In this document: positions 49,023 through 58,637 of the stretch, piece after piece
How the letters are laid out: each line of letters starts with the position of its first letter
Numbering within the stretch: the stretch's first letter is position 1
Assembly: GCF_009882935.1 (NCBI RefSeq)
Contig: NZ_WTVA01000015.1
Coordinates: 1-64,000 of the forward strand
Reading direction: 5' to 3'
Origin: Sneathiella chungangensis
GTDB taxonomy: Bacteria; Pseudomonadota; Alphaproteobacteria; Sneathiellales; Sneathiellaceae
Length of the DNA: 64,000 bases
Translations under genes and position numbers: made by a program
Notes under the pieces: model-generated
What the model saw: the letters and a program-made list of their open reading frames with translations, nothing else
Databases searched by the model: none
Told to the model about the DNA's origin: nothing

Positions 49023-51026
49023 TTATTTTCCGTCGTCGTCCGCCGCTTCGATCTCAAAGAGAAGATCACCGACGGATACCTGGCTCGCCGCCGACGCAAT
49101 CACTTCCTGAACGACGCCCGCCACCTCGGCTAGGATATCATGCTGCATCTTCATCGCCTCCAGTACCGCCAGCCGCGTGCCTACCTCAACCGTGTCACCG
49201 ATTTTTACGAATACCTCCAGCAACGTGCCATGCATCGGCGCACTCACCTGCCCGCTTCCGGCCGCCGTTACCGCGGTCAGAGGAAAGGCAATTTCATTGA
49301 CGAACCGCAGCGTTTTGCCATCGTCCGTAATGTCCAGCACGCCGTCGGACGGGGCTTCGCAATGCAGGCGCTTGCGAGTGCCGTCGACGGTCAGTTGTGC
49401 GCGTGACTTGCTCCGTCCCATAACCTCGACAAAATGCGGTGTTTCCCCGACAACGACATCGTAGCCGCCTGTGCGCTTGGGCGACACCGTCACGTCCGTC
49501 CTGTTCTCATCGGCGCCGAAAACATAGCGTGTCAGCAAAGCCCCGCCGCTCGACCAATCCATCAGCTGATCGCTCGCGAATAGTGCTTCCGCCTTCGCAC
49601 GGTCCCGCTCTATCTGGTAAAATAATACGGCTGCCATCGCCATTTCGGCCTCCGTCGGTGTCTTCGCGGCAAGACGGTCCGCGTCGAAGAGATCGCCGAT
49701 GAAGGCTGTCGTCGCCTGCCCTTTCGCAAAGGTTTCCTCATTCAATATATCGATGAGGAACCCGCGATTTGTCGTCAGGCCGAAAAGAACCGTATTCTTA
49801 AGTGCCTCGATAAGGCGATGCCGGGCGACTTCCCTGTTCTCGCCGTATGCGATTACCTTGGCGATCATCGGGTCGTAAAAGGGAGAAATCTCCTGGCCCT
49901 CGTCAATGCCCGCGTCAAAGCGGATGCCGTCCCCTTCTTCGGGCTGCCAGATCGAAATTCTACCGGTGCAGGGAAGGAAATCCTGCGTCGTGTCTTCGGC
50001 ATAAAGACGGACTTCTATCGCATGTCCCTGAAGTTTCACTTCGGATTGCTCAAGATCGAGAGGCTCCCCTTGCGCAACCTGAATTTGCAGGGACACGAGA
50101 TCAAGCCCGGTGACGAGCTCTGTCACAGGATGCTCGACCTGAAGGCGGGTGTTCATCTCGAGAAAGTAGAAGTTGTTTTCCGCATCAAGCAGGAACTCGA
50201 CAGTACCCGCACCACGGTAATCAATGCTCCGCGCCGCTTCCACCGCGGCCGCGCCCATCTTTACGCGAAGTTCCGGCGTCATGACCGGACAGGGTGCTTC
50301 CTCGACCACTTTCTGGTGCCGTCTCTGGACGGAGCAATCACGCTCGCCCAAATGAATGACGTTGCCATGACTGTCAGCGAAAATCTGGATCTCAACGTGA
50401 CGTGGCTCGACAATCGCCTTTTCGAGAATAAGTTCGTCAGAGCCAAACGCGTTGAGGGCTTCCGACCGCGCGGAACCCAACGCACCGGCAAGTTTCTTTT
50501 CCTCATGAACGAGTCGCATGCCACGTCCGCCGCCGCCCGCAGCCGCCTTCACCATGATCGGAAATCCGATCTTCTTTGCGGCGGCTATCAAGGTCGCATC
50601 GGACTGATCCTTATCTTCATAGCCCGGGACGCAGGGCACGCCCGCCGCAATCATTCGCCGTTTTGCCGCCGCCTTGTTCCCCATCAGATCGATCGCCTCG
50701 GCGGTCGGGCCGATAAACACGATCCCGGCCGCTTCGCAGGCGCGCGCAAAGTCAGCGATTTCGGAGAGGAAGCCATAGCCCGGATGGATCGCCTCGGCAC
50801 CCGCTTCCCTGGCGGCGGCCAATATTTTCGCGCTGTCCAAATAGGATTGTTGCACCGGCGCAGGCCCGATCAGCACCGCCTCATCCGCCATCCGTACATG
50901 CAGCGCGGCGGCATCCGCCTCTGAATAAACGGCGATGGTCCGATAGCCGAGGCTTTTGGCCGTCTTCATCACCCTGACCGCTATTTCGCCCCTGTTGGCA
51001 ACCAGTATGCTGTTAAATTTTCTCAT
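49023..51026 (-). CDS. atuF: Biotin carboxylase/BCCP subunit of a geranyl-CoA-type carboxylase
   Basis: The alpha subunit of an acyl-CoA carboxylase; it charges biotin with bicarbonate using ATP. Biotin carboxylase domain first (FNSILVANRGEIAVRVMKTA, GGGGRGMRLV, FLEMNTRLQVEHPVTE), a middle domain, then a biotinyl domain with Lys626 in EAMKMQHD. Sequence alone does not separate geranyl-CoA from 3-methylcrotonyl-CoA carboxylase; AtuA, AtuD-like and AtuE-like neighbours favour the former. The beta subunit lies upstream in the same direction with 53 bases between. Confidence 0.88.
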   Translation of the reverse strand: MRKFNSILVANRGEIAVRVMKTAKSLGYRTIAVYSEADAAALHVRMADEAVLIGPAPVQQSYLDSAKILAAAREAGAEAIHPGYGFLSEIADFARACEAAGIVFIGPTAEAIDLMGNKAAAKRRMIAAGVPCVPGYEDKDQSDATLIAAAKKIGFPIMVKAAAGGGGRGMRLVHEEKKLAGALGSARSEALNAFGSDELILEKAIVEPRHVEIQIFADSHGNVIHLGERDCSVQRRHQKVVEEAPCPVMTPELRVKMGAAAVEAARSIDYRGAGTVEFLLDAENNFYFLEMNTRLQVEHPVTELVTGLDLVSLQIQVAQGEPLDLEQSEVKLQGHAIEVRLYAEDTTQDFLPCTGRISIWQPEEGDGIRFDAGIDEGQEISPFYDPMIAKVIAYGENREVARHRLIEALKNTVLFGLTTNRGFLIDILNEETFAKGQATTAFIGDLFDADRLAAKTPTEAEMAMAAVLFYQIERDRAKAEALFASDQLMDWSSGGALLTRYVFGADENRTDVTVSPKRTGGYDVVVGETPHFVEVMGRSKSRAQLTVDGTRKRLHCEAPSDGVLDITDDGKTLRFVNEIAFPLTAVTAAGSGQVSAPMHGTLLEVFVKIGDTVEVGTRLAVLEAMKMQHDILAEVAGVVQEVIASAASQVSVGDLLFEIEAADDDGK

Positions 51027-51079
51027 TTTTCCGGGCCTACCTGTTCTTTTTCATGGTTCTTTACGGAGTCTGCCCGAGA

Positions 51080-52702
51080 TTAAAGCCGGCCAACACCGAA
51101 GCTGTTGGGCTGCAGGGTTCTGTTGCGCGCCTCCCAGCAGGTCTGCAACGCAAAACCGATGACCTTCCGGCTGTCACGCGGATCGATGACACCTTGATCC
51201 AGAAGACGGCCCGATGTGTAGAAAGCGTCCGCCTGATTGTCGAAATGTTCGATTAGACGCTTTTTCTGCGCGGCCAACGCCTCTTCATCAACCGGAACAC
51301 CCTTTCGCTCCGCGCCGCTTCTGGCGACCTGATCCATGGTGAGCGCCGCTTGCTCGCCGCCCATCACGCCGGTCTTGGCATTTGGCCACGCGAACAGGAA
51401 GTCCGGCTCATACGCAAGGCCGGCCATACCGTAATTCCCGGCGCCGAAGCTCGCCCCAATATAAAGCGTTATTTTTGGCACGCGGACGTTGGAGACCGCC
51501 TGGATCATTTTCGATCCATGCTTGATCATTCCCTTATGCTCATATTCCTTGCCGACCATGTAGCCGGTGATGTTGTTGAGGAAGACAAGCGGTATATTCG
51601 CCTGATCGCAAAGCTGGAAAAACTGCCCGCCCTTGGCCGCGCCGTCGGGATCGATCGGGCCGTTATTGCCGACGATACCACAAGCCTGCCCGAAGATACT
51701 CGCCTGCAGGCAGACAAGGGTGGAGCCATAGCGCGGCTTGAATTCCTCGAAGTCCGATCCGTCGACAAGCCGGGCAACAACCTCGCGGACATCATAGGGT
51801 TTGCGGTAATCTACCGGAACGACGCCGGCTATTTCATCGGGATCATATAACGGCTCCGCGAAATTTTTAATCTCCGGCTTTGGGCATTTGTCATTCCAGC
51901 CGAGGCGGCCGATGATATCGCGGGCAATAAGTAGGCCATTTGCATCATCCTCGGCAAGATACTCGACAAGACCTGTCGTGGTCGCATGCATCTCCGAGCC
52001 TGCAAGTTCCTCATCATCGGAAATTTCCCCCGTCGCCGCCCGCACAAGCGCCGCGCCGCCAAGGGACGCCCGGCCACGCCCCTTGATACCGATCACATAA
52101 TCACTCATGCCCGGCAAGTACGCGCCGCCGGCCGTCGACGGACCATGCAAAACGACGAAGGTCGGGATACCGGCCGCGCTCAGCTTCGCGAGCCGCTGAA
52201 ATCCCCCGCCACCATGGGCCCAGGATTCCACCTGGTACTTCAGAAGGTTGGCGCCCGCGCTCTCCACCAGATGAACAAAGGGGAGTTTCTTGTCGATCGC
52301 GATATCCTGGCAGTTTCGAAGCTTCTCGCCCGATTTCTGGGTCATGGCACCGGCATTGATGCCGCTGTCGCTGACGCAGATCATACAGCGGACACCTTTG
52401 ATAAAACCGATTCCGGCAAGCGAACTCGCGCCGGGTATGCTTTTCTCGCGGTCATTTGTATCAACGCAGTAATTGGCAAGGCCGAACAGTTCCAGAAACG
52501 GCATCCCCGGATCGAGCAGCCGCACCAATCTCTCGCGCGGCGTGAGTTGTCCGCGCTCCTCAAACCGGTCGCGCCGGCGCTCGGACAATTGCTTTGCCCG
52601 GTCCTTTAACGCATGAAGCTCGTCAACAAGCGCCAGCATTTCCTGGCGGTTGGTTGCAAAACTGTCGGAGGAGGTGACGATTTTGGAAGTGAAAACGGCC
52701 AT
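51080..52702 (-). CDS. atuC: Carboxyltransferase (beta) subunit of a geranyl-CoA-type carboxylase
   Basis: Transfers CO2 from carboxybiotin to the gamma-carbon of an unsaturated acyl-CoA. The 540-aa protein contains the carboxyltransferase motifs SGARLL-like VESAGANLLKYQV, GPSTAGGAYLPGMSDY, NNITGYMVG and GASFGAGNYGMAG. It starts MAVFTSKIV at 52702 and is divergent from the synthase-like fusion gene. It pairs with the biotin subunit downstream. As for that subunit, substrate is inferred from context. Confidence 0.88.
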   Translation of the reverse strand: MAVFTSKIVTSSDSFATNRQEMLALVDELHALKDRAKQLSERRRDRFEERGQLTPRERLVRLLDPGMPFLELFGLANYCVDTNDREKSIPGASSLAGIGFIKGVRCMICVSDSGINAGAMTQKSGEKLRNCQDIAIDKKLPFVHLVESAGANLLKYQVESWAHGGGGFQRLAKLSAAGIPTFVVLHGPSTAGGAYLPGMSDYVIGIKGRGRASLGGAALVRAATGEISDDEELAGSEMHATTTGLVEYLAEDDANGLLIARDIIGRLGWNDKCPKPEIKNFAEPLYDPDEIAGVVPVDYRKPYDVREVVARLVDGSDFEEFKPRYGSTLVCLQASIFGQACGIVGNNGPIDPDGAAKGGQFFQLCDQANIPLVFLNNITGYMVGKEYEHKGMIKHGSKMIQAVSNVRVPKITLYIGASFGAGNYGMAGLAYEPDFLFAWPNAKTGVMGGEQAALTMDQVARSGAERKGVPVDEEALAAQKKRLIEHFDNQADAFYTSGRLLDQGVIDPRDSRKVIGFALQTCWEARNRTLQPNSFGVGRL

Positions 52703-52927
52703 TCAGAACTCCCGATTTTTATTTTTTTCTTTCTTGAATAGCATAGGAAAGTCTGGACCGTTAAGCAAAAAATCCGAATTGCCGGCGGCGCGCTGAATTT
52801 TCTGGCGTTAGGCGGACAGTCGTTTTACACTAAGGCCGGTCCGGTTGGACAGCGCGGGAAAAACCAAAGAAAAACCCTGCGACAAAAAATGTGGCACTAA
52901 GAAAAAATAAAAAAGGAGCCTCTCCAA

Positions 52928-54397
52928 ATGGAAGTAGGAATATTGGCCTACGGGGGATATATCCCGCAAAGCCGATTGCAACGCAGCGAAATCGCCAAAG
53001 CACATGCATGGTTCAACCCCGGATTGAAGGGGCTGGCCAAAGGCGAGCGCGCGATGGCGAACTGGGATGAAGACAGCGTAACCATGGCAGTGGAGGCCGC
53101 GCGGGACTGTCTTGCCGACTCTGATCGTGATCAGGTTTCCGCCGTCTATATGGCGTCAACAACCTTTCCGTTCACGGACCGTCAGAATGCAGGGATCGTC
53201 GCCGATGCCCTCAATCTGAAAAGCAGTCTTCAGACGCTCGATTTCGCATCGTCGCAGCGGGCCGGGACCGCGTCTCTTTCCGTCGCCCTGCAGGTTGCCA
53301 AGGGAGGCAGTGGACCCATCCTCTTCACGGCGGCAGAAAAACGCAAAACCCGTGCAGCAAGCCCGCTTGAAATGACATCAGGCGATGGCGCCGCGGCCTT
53401 TCTGGTCGGACAGGGCAAAGTCATCGCCCGTCTTCTCGGATCGCATACAGAAGCCGTCGATTTCGTCGATCATTTCCGCGGCGAAAACGAAGACTTCGAT
53501 TACAGTTGGGAAGAACGCTGGATCCGTGATGAAGGCTATCTCAAGATCGTTCCGGCGGCCATTTCCGCGCTTCTTAATGAAACAGGCGTGAAGCCGGAAG
53601 ACATTACGACTTTCTGCTTTCCGGTCGCGGCCCGCGGGGTCGCGGGGGCGATTGCCAAGAAAATCGGTCTTCCTGAAAGTGCGGTCGCGGACAATCTTCA
53701 GGAAAATTGCGGCGAAACGGGGACCGCGCATTCAGTGGTCATGCTGGCGCTGGCGCTTCAGAACAGCAAGCCAGGCGACAAAATTCTCGTCGCGAGCTTT
53801 GGTCAGGGCAGCGATGCGCTCCTGTTCGAAGTGACAGAGGAGATAAAAACTCTCTCGCCGCGCAGAGGCGTTTCCGGCTATCTCGCCCGTCGTTATCCGG
53901 AAACCAACTACAGCAAGTTTCTTGCCTTCCACGACCTCGTCAATCTGGAGCGGGGCATTCGGGCGGAAACGGACAAGAAAACCGGCCTGACGACGCTCTA
54001 TCGGAACAAGGGGATGGCGCAGGCAATGGTGGGCGGCAAATGCTCCCAATGCGGGACCGCTCAGTTTCCGAAATCCAATATGTGCGTCAATGAAAACTGC
54101 GGCGCGATCGGCACACAGGAAGATTATCCCTTCGCGGAGCGTATTTCCAAGGTGAATTCCTTTACCGCCGACCGGCTGACCTACTCTCCGGACCCACCCG
54201 CCTATTACGGCATGATTCAGTTCGAGGAGGGCGGCCGCCTGATGAGCGATTTCACGGACATTTCACCGGAAACCGACATCAAGGTGGGAATGCCCATGCG
54301 GATGATGTTCCGGATCAAGGATTATGACAACAAGCGCGGGTTCAGGCGCTATTTCTGGAAAGCGGCCCCGGCAGGCGCTTCAAACAAAGGAGAATAA
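52928..54397 (+). CDS. HMG-CoA synthase-like protein fused to DUF35, lacking the catalytic triad
   Basis: Residues 1-345 follow the thiolase fold of archaeal-type HMG-CoA synthase, but the usual triad is changed: Glu becomes Thr (about 78-79, MASTTFP), Cys becomes Gln110 (SSQRAGTA) and His becomes Cys230 (TFCFPVAA). The C-terminal part (about 365-480) is a DUF35 domain: a zinc ribbon (Cys372, 375, 386, 391) and an OB-fold. Archaea keep synthase, DUF35 and thiolase as a complex; here two are fused and the thiolase gene follows after two bases. It cannot be assumed to make HMG-CoA. Ribosome site AGGAG precedes ATG 52928. Confidence 0.75.
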   Translation: MEVGILAYGGYIPQSRLQRSEIAKAHAWFNPGLKGLAKGERAMANWDEDSVTMAVEAARDCLADSDRDQVSAVYMASTTFPFTDRQNAGIVADALNLKSSLQTLDFASSQRAGTASLSVALQVAKGGSGPILFTAAEKRKTRAASPLEMTSGDGAAAFLVGQGKVIARLLGSHTEAVDFVDHFRGENEDFDYSWEERWIRDEGYLKIVPAAISALLNETGVKPEDITTFCFPVAARGVAGAIAKKIGLPESAVADNLQENCGETGTAHSVVMLALALQNSKPGDKILVASFGQGSDALLFEVTEEIKTLSPRRGVSGYLARRYPETNYSKFLAFHDLVNLERGIRAETDKKTGLTTLYRNKGMAQAMVGGKCSQCGTAQFPKSNMCVNENCGAIGTQEDYPFAERISKVNSFTADRLTYSPDPPAYYGMIQFEEGGRLMSDFTDISPETDIKVGMPMRMMFRIKDYDNKRGFRRYFWKAAPAGASNKGE

Positions 54398-54399
54398 CG

Positions 54400-55605
54400 A
54401 TGGCCTCAGGAATTAAAGACAAGGTTGCCATACTGGGCATGGGCTGCTCGCGTTTTGGCGAACGCTGGAACGACAATGCCGAAGATCTGATGATCGAGGC
54501 CTATGTCGAAGCCCTCGCGGATGCCGGTATCGAGAAAAGCCAGATCGAAGCCGCCTGGCTCGCGACGGCCATTGAAGAAGAACATGTGGGGAAATCCGCG
54601 GTTCCGCTTTCGATGGCCCTGCGCCTTCCCAATATACCGGTCACACGCGTGGAAAACTACTGCGCCAGCGGGTCGGAAGCCTTCCGCGGCGCCGTCTATG
54701 CCGTCGCGTCGGGTGCCTGCGATATTGCCCTGGCTCTCGGCGTCGAAAAGCTGAAAGACACAGGATATGGCGGCCTGCCGCAGCGCAACCGCGGCTCCGT
54801 CAATGATCTTTTCTGGGCAAATGCCTCTGCCCCGGGTTCCTTTGCGCAGCTCGCCTCCGCCTATTCGGCGAAGCACGGGGTCAGCAAGGAAGATATGAAA
54901 CGGGCGATGGCCCATATCTCCGTCAAGAGCCATGACAACGGATCGAGAAACCCGAAGGCGCATCTTCGCAACAAGATCAACGAAGACAGGGTCATGAACG
55001 CGCCGATGATTGCGGAACCGCTCGGGCTGTTTGACTGCTGCGGAGTGAGCGACGGGTCTGCCTGTGCGATTGTCACGACGCCGGAGATCGCCCGGTCCCT
55101 CGGCAAGACGGACCTTATTACCGTGAAGGCGTTGCAGCTTTCCGCCTCAAACGGCACGGAATCGCAGCACAATTCCTGGGACGGCAGCTATTTCGTCACC
55201 ACGCGGGCAGCCGCCAACCGCGCCTATAAGGAAGCGGGCATCACCAAGCCGCGCGACCAGATCAGCATGTTCGAGGTTCATGACTGCTTCTCCATCACCG
55301 AACTCGTGACTATGGAGGATCTGTACATTTCCGATGAAGGCAAGGCGGTAAAGGATGTCATGGACGGTTTCTATGACGCGGACGGCAAGGTGCCGTGCCA
55401 GATTGACGGCGGCCTCAAATGCTTCGGCCATCCGATCGGCGCATCGGGTCTTCGCATGATCTATGAAATGTATCTGCAGATGCAGGGCCGCGCGGGCGAG
55501 CGTCAGCGCAGTGAGGAGCCGGTTTTCGGGATGACCCACAATCTCGGCGGCTTCCCGCACCAGAACGTCTGTTCGATCACTATTGTTGGAAAAGAAGGCG
55601 CATAA
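54400..55605 (+). CDS. Thiolase (acetyl-CoA acetyltransferase / SCP2-type)
   Basis: A 401-aa thiolase-superfamily enzyme with the nucleophile Cys88 (NYCASGSEAF), the His of FEVHDCFSITEL and the C-terminal CFGHPIGASG. Thus, unlike its partner, its active site is complete. It most resembles the SCP2/archaeal-type thiolases that need a DUF35 protein. It starts two bases after the fusion gene, so the pair is translated together. Likely cleaves a beta-ketoacyl-CoA or works with its partner on a branched one. Confidence 0.88.
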   Translation: MASGIKDKVAILGMGCSRFGERWNDNAEDLMIEAYVEALADAGIEKSQIEAAWLATAIEEEHVGKSAVPLSMALRLPNIPVTRVENYCASGSEAFRGAVYAVASGACDIALALGVEKLKDTGYGGLPQRNRGSVNDLFWANASAPGSFAQLASAYSAKHGVSKEDMKRAMAHISVKSHDNGSRNPKAHLRNKINEDRVMNAPMIAEPLGLFDCCGVSDGSACAIVTTPEIARSLGKTDLITVKALQLSASNGTESQHNSWDGSYFVTTRAAANRAYKEAGITKPRDQISMFEVHDCFSITELVTMEDLYISDEGKAVKDVMDGFYDADGKVPCQIDGGLKCFGHPIGASGLRMIYEMYLQMQGRAGERQRSEEPVFGMTHNLGGFPHQNVCSITIVGKEGA

Positions 55606-55620
55606 TTCTTTTCCTTGACC

Positions 55621-55656
55621 TCTTCAGGCTGCCTCCACTCCCGGGCAGCCTGAAGA
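55621..55656. terminator. Convergent terminator between thiolase and acyl-CoA ligase
   Basis: A perfect 13-bp stem, TCTTCAGGCTGCC (55621-55633) with 55644-55656, around a 10-base loop. AT-rich flanks on both sides allow it to work in either direction. Confidence 0.85.
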
Positions 55657-55671
55657 ATATTTAAAGAGTGC

Positions 55672-57213
55672 TCAAGCGGATTTGCGAAGATCCCCGATCT
55701 CTTCTTTCAGAACCCTCTTCAAAACCTTCCCCGTCGCGTTCCGCGGCAGTTCCGTTTTAAACACCACATGTTTCGGGATCTTGTAACGCGCAAGCTTGTC
55801 CTGACAGAAGAGGATTACGTCGTCTGCGGCCAGCGTCTGATCCGGCGCCACGACAACCACGGCGCAACCGACTTCGTCCCATCGATCATCCGGCACACCG
55901 ATAATGGCAACATCGGCGATCTCCGGCATCTTGAACAGCACGCTTTCAATTTCCGCGGGATAGACGTTTTCTCCGCCGGAGATATACATGTCCTTCCAGC
56001 GATCGACGACATAGTAATTCCCCTCCTCGTCGACCCGGCAGGCATCGCCGGTATGCAGCCAGCCATCAGTTATCGTCGTGGCGTTCGCGTCCGGCCGGTT
56101 CCAGTAGCCGGGAGTAATGTTCGGTCCCTTTACCCAGAGTTCTCCGGTTTTTCCTTGCGGGACGTCATTGCCGTTTTCATCGACAATGCGCGCTTCAGCA
56201 TTCATGGCGAGTTTGCCGGCGGAGCCAGGCTTGCCGAACGCCATCGCCGCATCCTGAACCGTCACCGTCGGGCTCGTCTCCGTCATGCCGTAGCCTTGCT
56301 GCAACGCCAGGCCGCGCGACTTGTAGATTTCCAGAAGCGGCACCGGCGTCGGGGCCCCGCCAACACCGGCGCAGACAAGACGCGATAACTCCGTTGTCTT
56401 GAAATCGGGATGCTGGCTCATGAAGAGATAGTTTGCCGGCACGCCGAAGAAATGGGTCAGGCCGACCTCCGGGTCATTGATCAGCCGAAGGCATTCGCCG
56501 GGATCGAAAGCACGCATGACCAGTGTCGTTCCGCCAAAATAAAGTGCAACCGAGCTGTAGCAGTTGAGCCCGCCCGTATGGAACAGCGGCAGAATGGTGA
56601 GCGTCTTGGCATTCGGGGTAAAATAGGTCGGCACGCCCAGATTAACGGCGTTGTAAAACGCCATGCCATAGGTGTTCATCGCACCCTTGGGCAGGCCCGT
56701 CGTTCCCGAGGTATACATGATGGTCCAGACATCGTCATGGGTGACGGTGGCGAGAACGGGAGACGGGCTCGCGGCGGCAATCGCCGCTTCATAGGGCGTA
56801 TTTCCGCCGCCGCCCGTGGTCTCCAACGTATAAGGTACACCGGTCTTTTCTTTTAGCTCTTTTATTTCGGTCGCAAATTGCCTGTCATGGATCAGAACGT
56901 CCGGCGCCGCGTCCCGGATGATGAAATCGAGCTCACTGACCGTCAGACGCCAGTTGAGAGGAAGGAATATCGCGCCTATCTTGGCACAAGCCGCCTGGAT
57001 TTCCAGCATATCCGTGGAATTCATGGCAAGGACACCGATCCGGTCGCCCTTCTCTACCCCGCAATTCCTCTGGAAATGTACCGCGAGGCGCAGGGCCCGG
57101 TCATTCGCCTCCCGGTAGGTGAAATGCCGGTTCGAATGCAGGTCTACCCAGACGTCCTTATCCGGTATTCTTTCGGCATGATGGGCCAGCCAGTCATAAT
57201 GCGTTACGCTCAT
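55672..57213 (-). CDS. AMP-forming acyl-CoA synthetase
   Basis: Activates a carboxylic acid to its CoA thioester. The ANL signature is TIMYTSGTTGLPKGAMNT near residue 165-182, with the later GYGMTETSPTV, GELWVKGPNITPGYW and the C-terminal Lys motif PRNATGKVLKRVL. It may play the role AtuH plays in pseudomonads. It converges with the thiolase gene and is followed upstream on the same strand by a second dehydrogenase, separated by about 40 bases in a likely operon. Confidence 0.88.
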   Translation of the reverse strand: MSVTHYDWLAHHAERIPDKDVWVDLHSNRHFTYREANDRALRLAVHFQRNCGVEKGDRIGVLAMNSTDMLEIQAACAKIGAIFLPLNWRLTVSELDFIIRDAAPDVLIHDRQFATEIKELKEKTGVPYTLETTGGGGNTPYEAAIAAASPSPVLATVTHDDVWTIMYTSGTTGLPKGAMNTYGMAFYNAVNLGVPTYFTPNAKTLTILPLFHTGGLNCYSSVALYFGGTTLVMRAFDPGECLRLINDPEVGLTHFFGVPANYLFMSQHPDFKTTELSRLVCAGVGGAPTPVPLLEIYKSRGLALQQGYGMTETSPTVTVQDAAMAFGKPGSAGKLAMNAEARIVDENGNDVPQGKTGELWVKGPNITPGYWNRPDANATTITDGWLHTGDACRVDEEGNYYVVDRWKDMYISGGENVYPAEIESVLFKMPEIADVAIIGVPDDRWDEVGCAVVVVAPDQTLAADDVILFCQDKLARYKIPKHVVFKTELPRNATGKVLKRVLKEEIGDLRKSA

Positions 57214-57252
57214 ATTTCCCTCCCGATCGCATTTTTGTTCGATTTTTTGTCT

Positions 57253-58440
57253 TTATATCTGCATCTGACGCGCAACAAGGTCACGCATGATCTCCTCCGA
57301 TCCGCCGCCGATCGCCATCACCCGAACTTCCCGGTAAATCCGCTCCACCCGGCAACCCCGCATGTACCCCGCGCCCCCCAGGATCTGCATGGCTTCACGC
57401 GCGCAGAATTCCATGGTCTGGCTGGCCTGAACTTTCAACAGGGAAAGGTCGGCGACCGGCCGTTCACCAGCCTGCACACGAAGGGCGCATTGTTCCAGAT
57501 AGGCTTGCGTCGCATTGATCTTGCGGGCCATCTCGGCGAACTTGTGGCGGATCACCTGATGATCGGCGAGCCTTTTGCCAAAGGTCATGCGCTCGCGGGC
57601 CCAGGTCAGCGCGTCTTCAAGGCATACCCGCGCGGCGGCATTGGCCCCCGCCGCCATCCCCAGCCTCTCGCTGTTGAAATTGGTCATGATGCCGATGAAA
57701 CCCCGGTTTTCCTTTCCGATCAGGTTACTTTTCGGAACCCGGACATCATCGAAATAAAGCGCCGCCGTATCGGACGCCCACCACCCCTGCTTTTTGAGCG
57801 GTGTGCGGGTGAATCCCGGCCGATCGCGCTCTATCAGAAGCAGGGAGACACCGTCCTTCCCTTCGCTGCCGGTGCGGACTGCCACGGTGTAATAGTCGGC
57901 GCGCATACCGCCTGTTATGAACATCTTCGATCCGTTGACGATATAGTCATCGCCATCGGCGACAGCGCGTGTCTTGAGGTTGGCGACATCGGAGCCACCT
58001 GACGGCTCGGTGATCGCGAGCGCATGGATTTTTTCGCCCGCGAGCACTGCCGGCGCAATCCTGCGTTTCATCTCATCCGAACCGGTCGCGAAAATCGGCG
58101 GCAGGCCGATGCTGTGGACCATCAGGCTTGCGTTGATACCGCCGGCGCCGATACGGGCCAATTCTTCAGAGGTGATAATATTGAAAAACGCGTCAACGGG
58201 CGTACCGCCATATTCCGCCGGATAGCCGAGCCCCAAAAGCCCAACGGCTGCCGCCTTTTTGTAAAGGTCCCGCGGAAACTCTCCCGCCTCATCCCAGTCG
58301 TCCACATGGGGGATGATCTCCTGATCGACAAAGGCACGAAGCGCCGCGCGCCAGGCATGATGATCTTCGGTATAATGGGGACCATGATAGCGATGGTCGA
58401 AGTCAAACGGGTTTTCTCCGTTTTCATAGGAGGGGGCCAT
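57253..58440 (-). CDS. Acyl-CoA dehydrogenase
   Basis: A second acyl-CoA dehydrogenase of the cluster, 395 aa from ATG 58440 (MAPSYENGENPFDFD), chosen for GAAGGA upstream; the frame is open to 58563. Motifs HALAITEPSGGSDVANLKTRA, YIVNGSKMFITGGMRAD and EIMRDLVARQM are standard. It is distinct from the AtuD-like enzyme, so the cluster can desaturate at least two different intermediates. Confidence 0.87.
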   Translation of the reverse strand: MAPSYENGENPFDFDHRYHGPHYTEDHHAWRAALRAFVDQEIIPHVDDWDEAGEFPRDLYKKAAAVGLLGLGYPAEYGGTPVDAFFNIITSEELARIGAGGINASLMVHSIGLPPIFATGSDEMKRRIAPAVLAGEKIHALAITEPSGGSDVANLKTRAVADGDDYIVNGSKMFITGGMRADYYTVAVRTGSEGKDGVSLLLIERDRPGFTRTPLKKQGWWASDTAALYFDDVRVPKSNLIGKENRGFIGIMTNFNSERLGMAAGANAAARVCLEDALTWARERMTFGKRLADHQVIRHKFAEMARKINATQAYLEQCALRVQAGERPVADLSLLKVQASQTMEFCAREAMQILGGAGYMRGCRVERIYREVRVMAIGGGSEEIMRDLVARQMQI

Positions 58441-58637
58441 TCGCTTGTTCCTTCTTCTTCTTTTAGCCTGTCCGTCTTGGCGCGGAAATCGCTTTATGCG
58501 CACATCATGCCCGTTTTCTCGGATTTGTAAAAGGCCTTCGCATAGCGGCATAACGCAAGGCATTTGAAACCCGGCCGATATCGCCGTAAGATGACCGGAA
58601 ACAATAATAATCCTCTTATTGGAAAGGGACTTTCATC

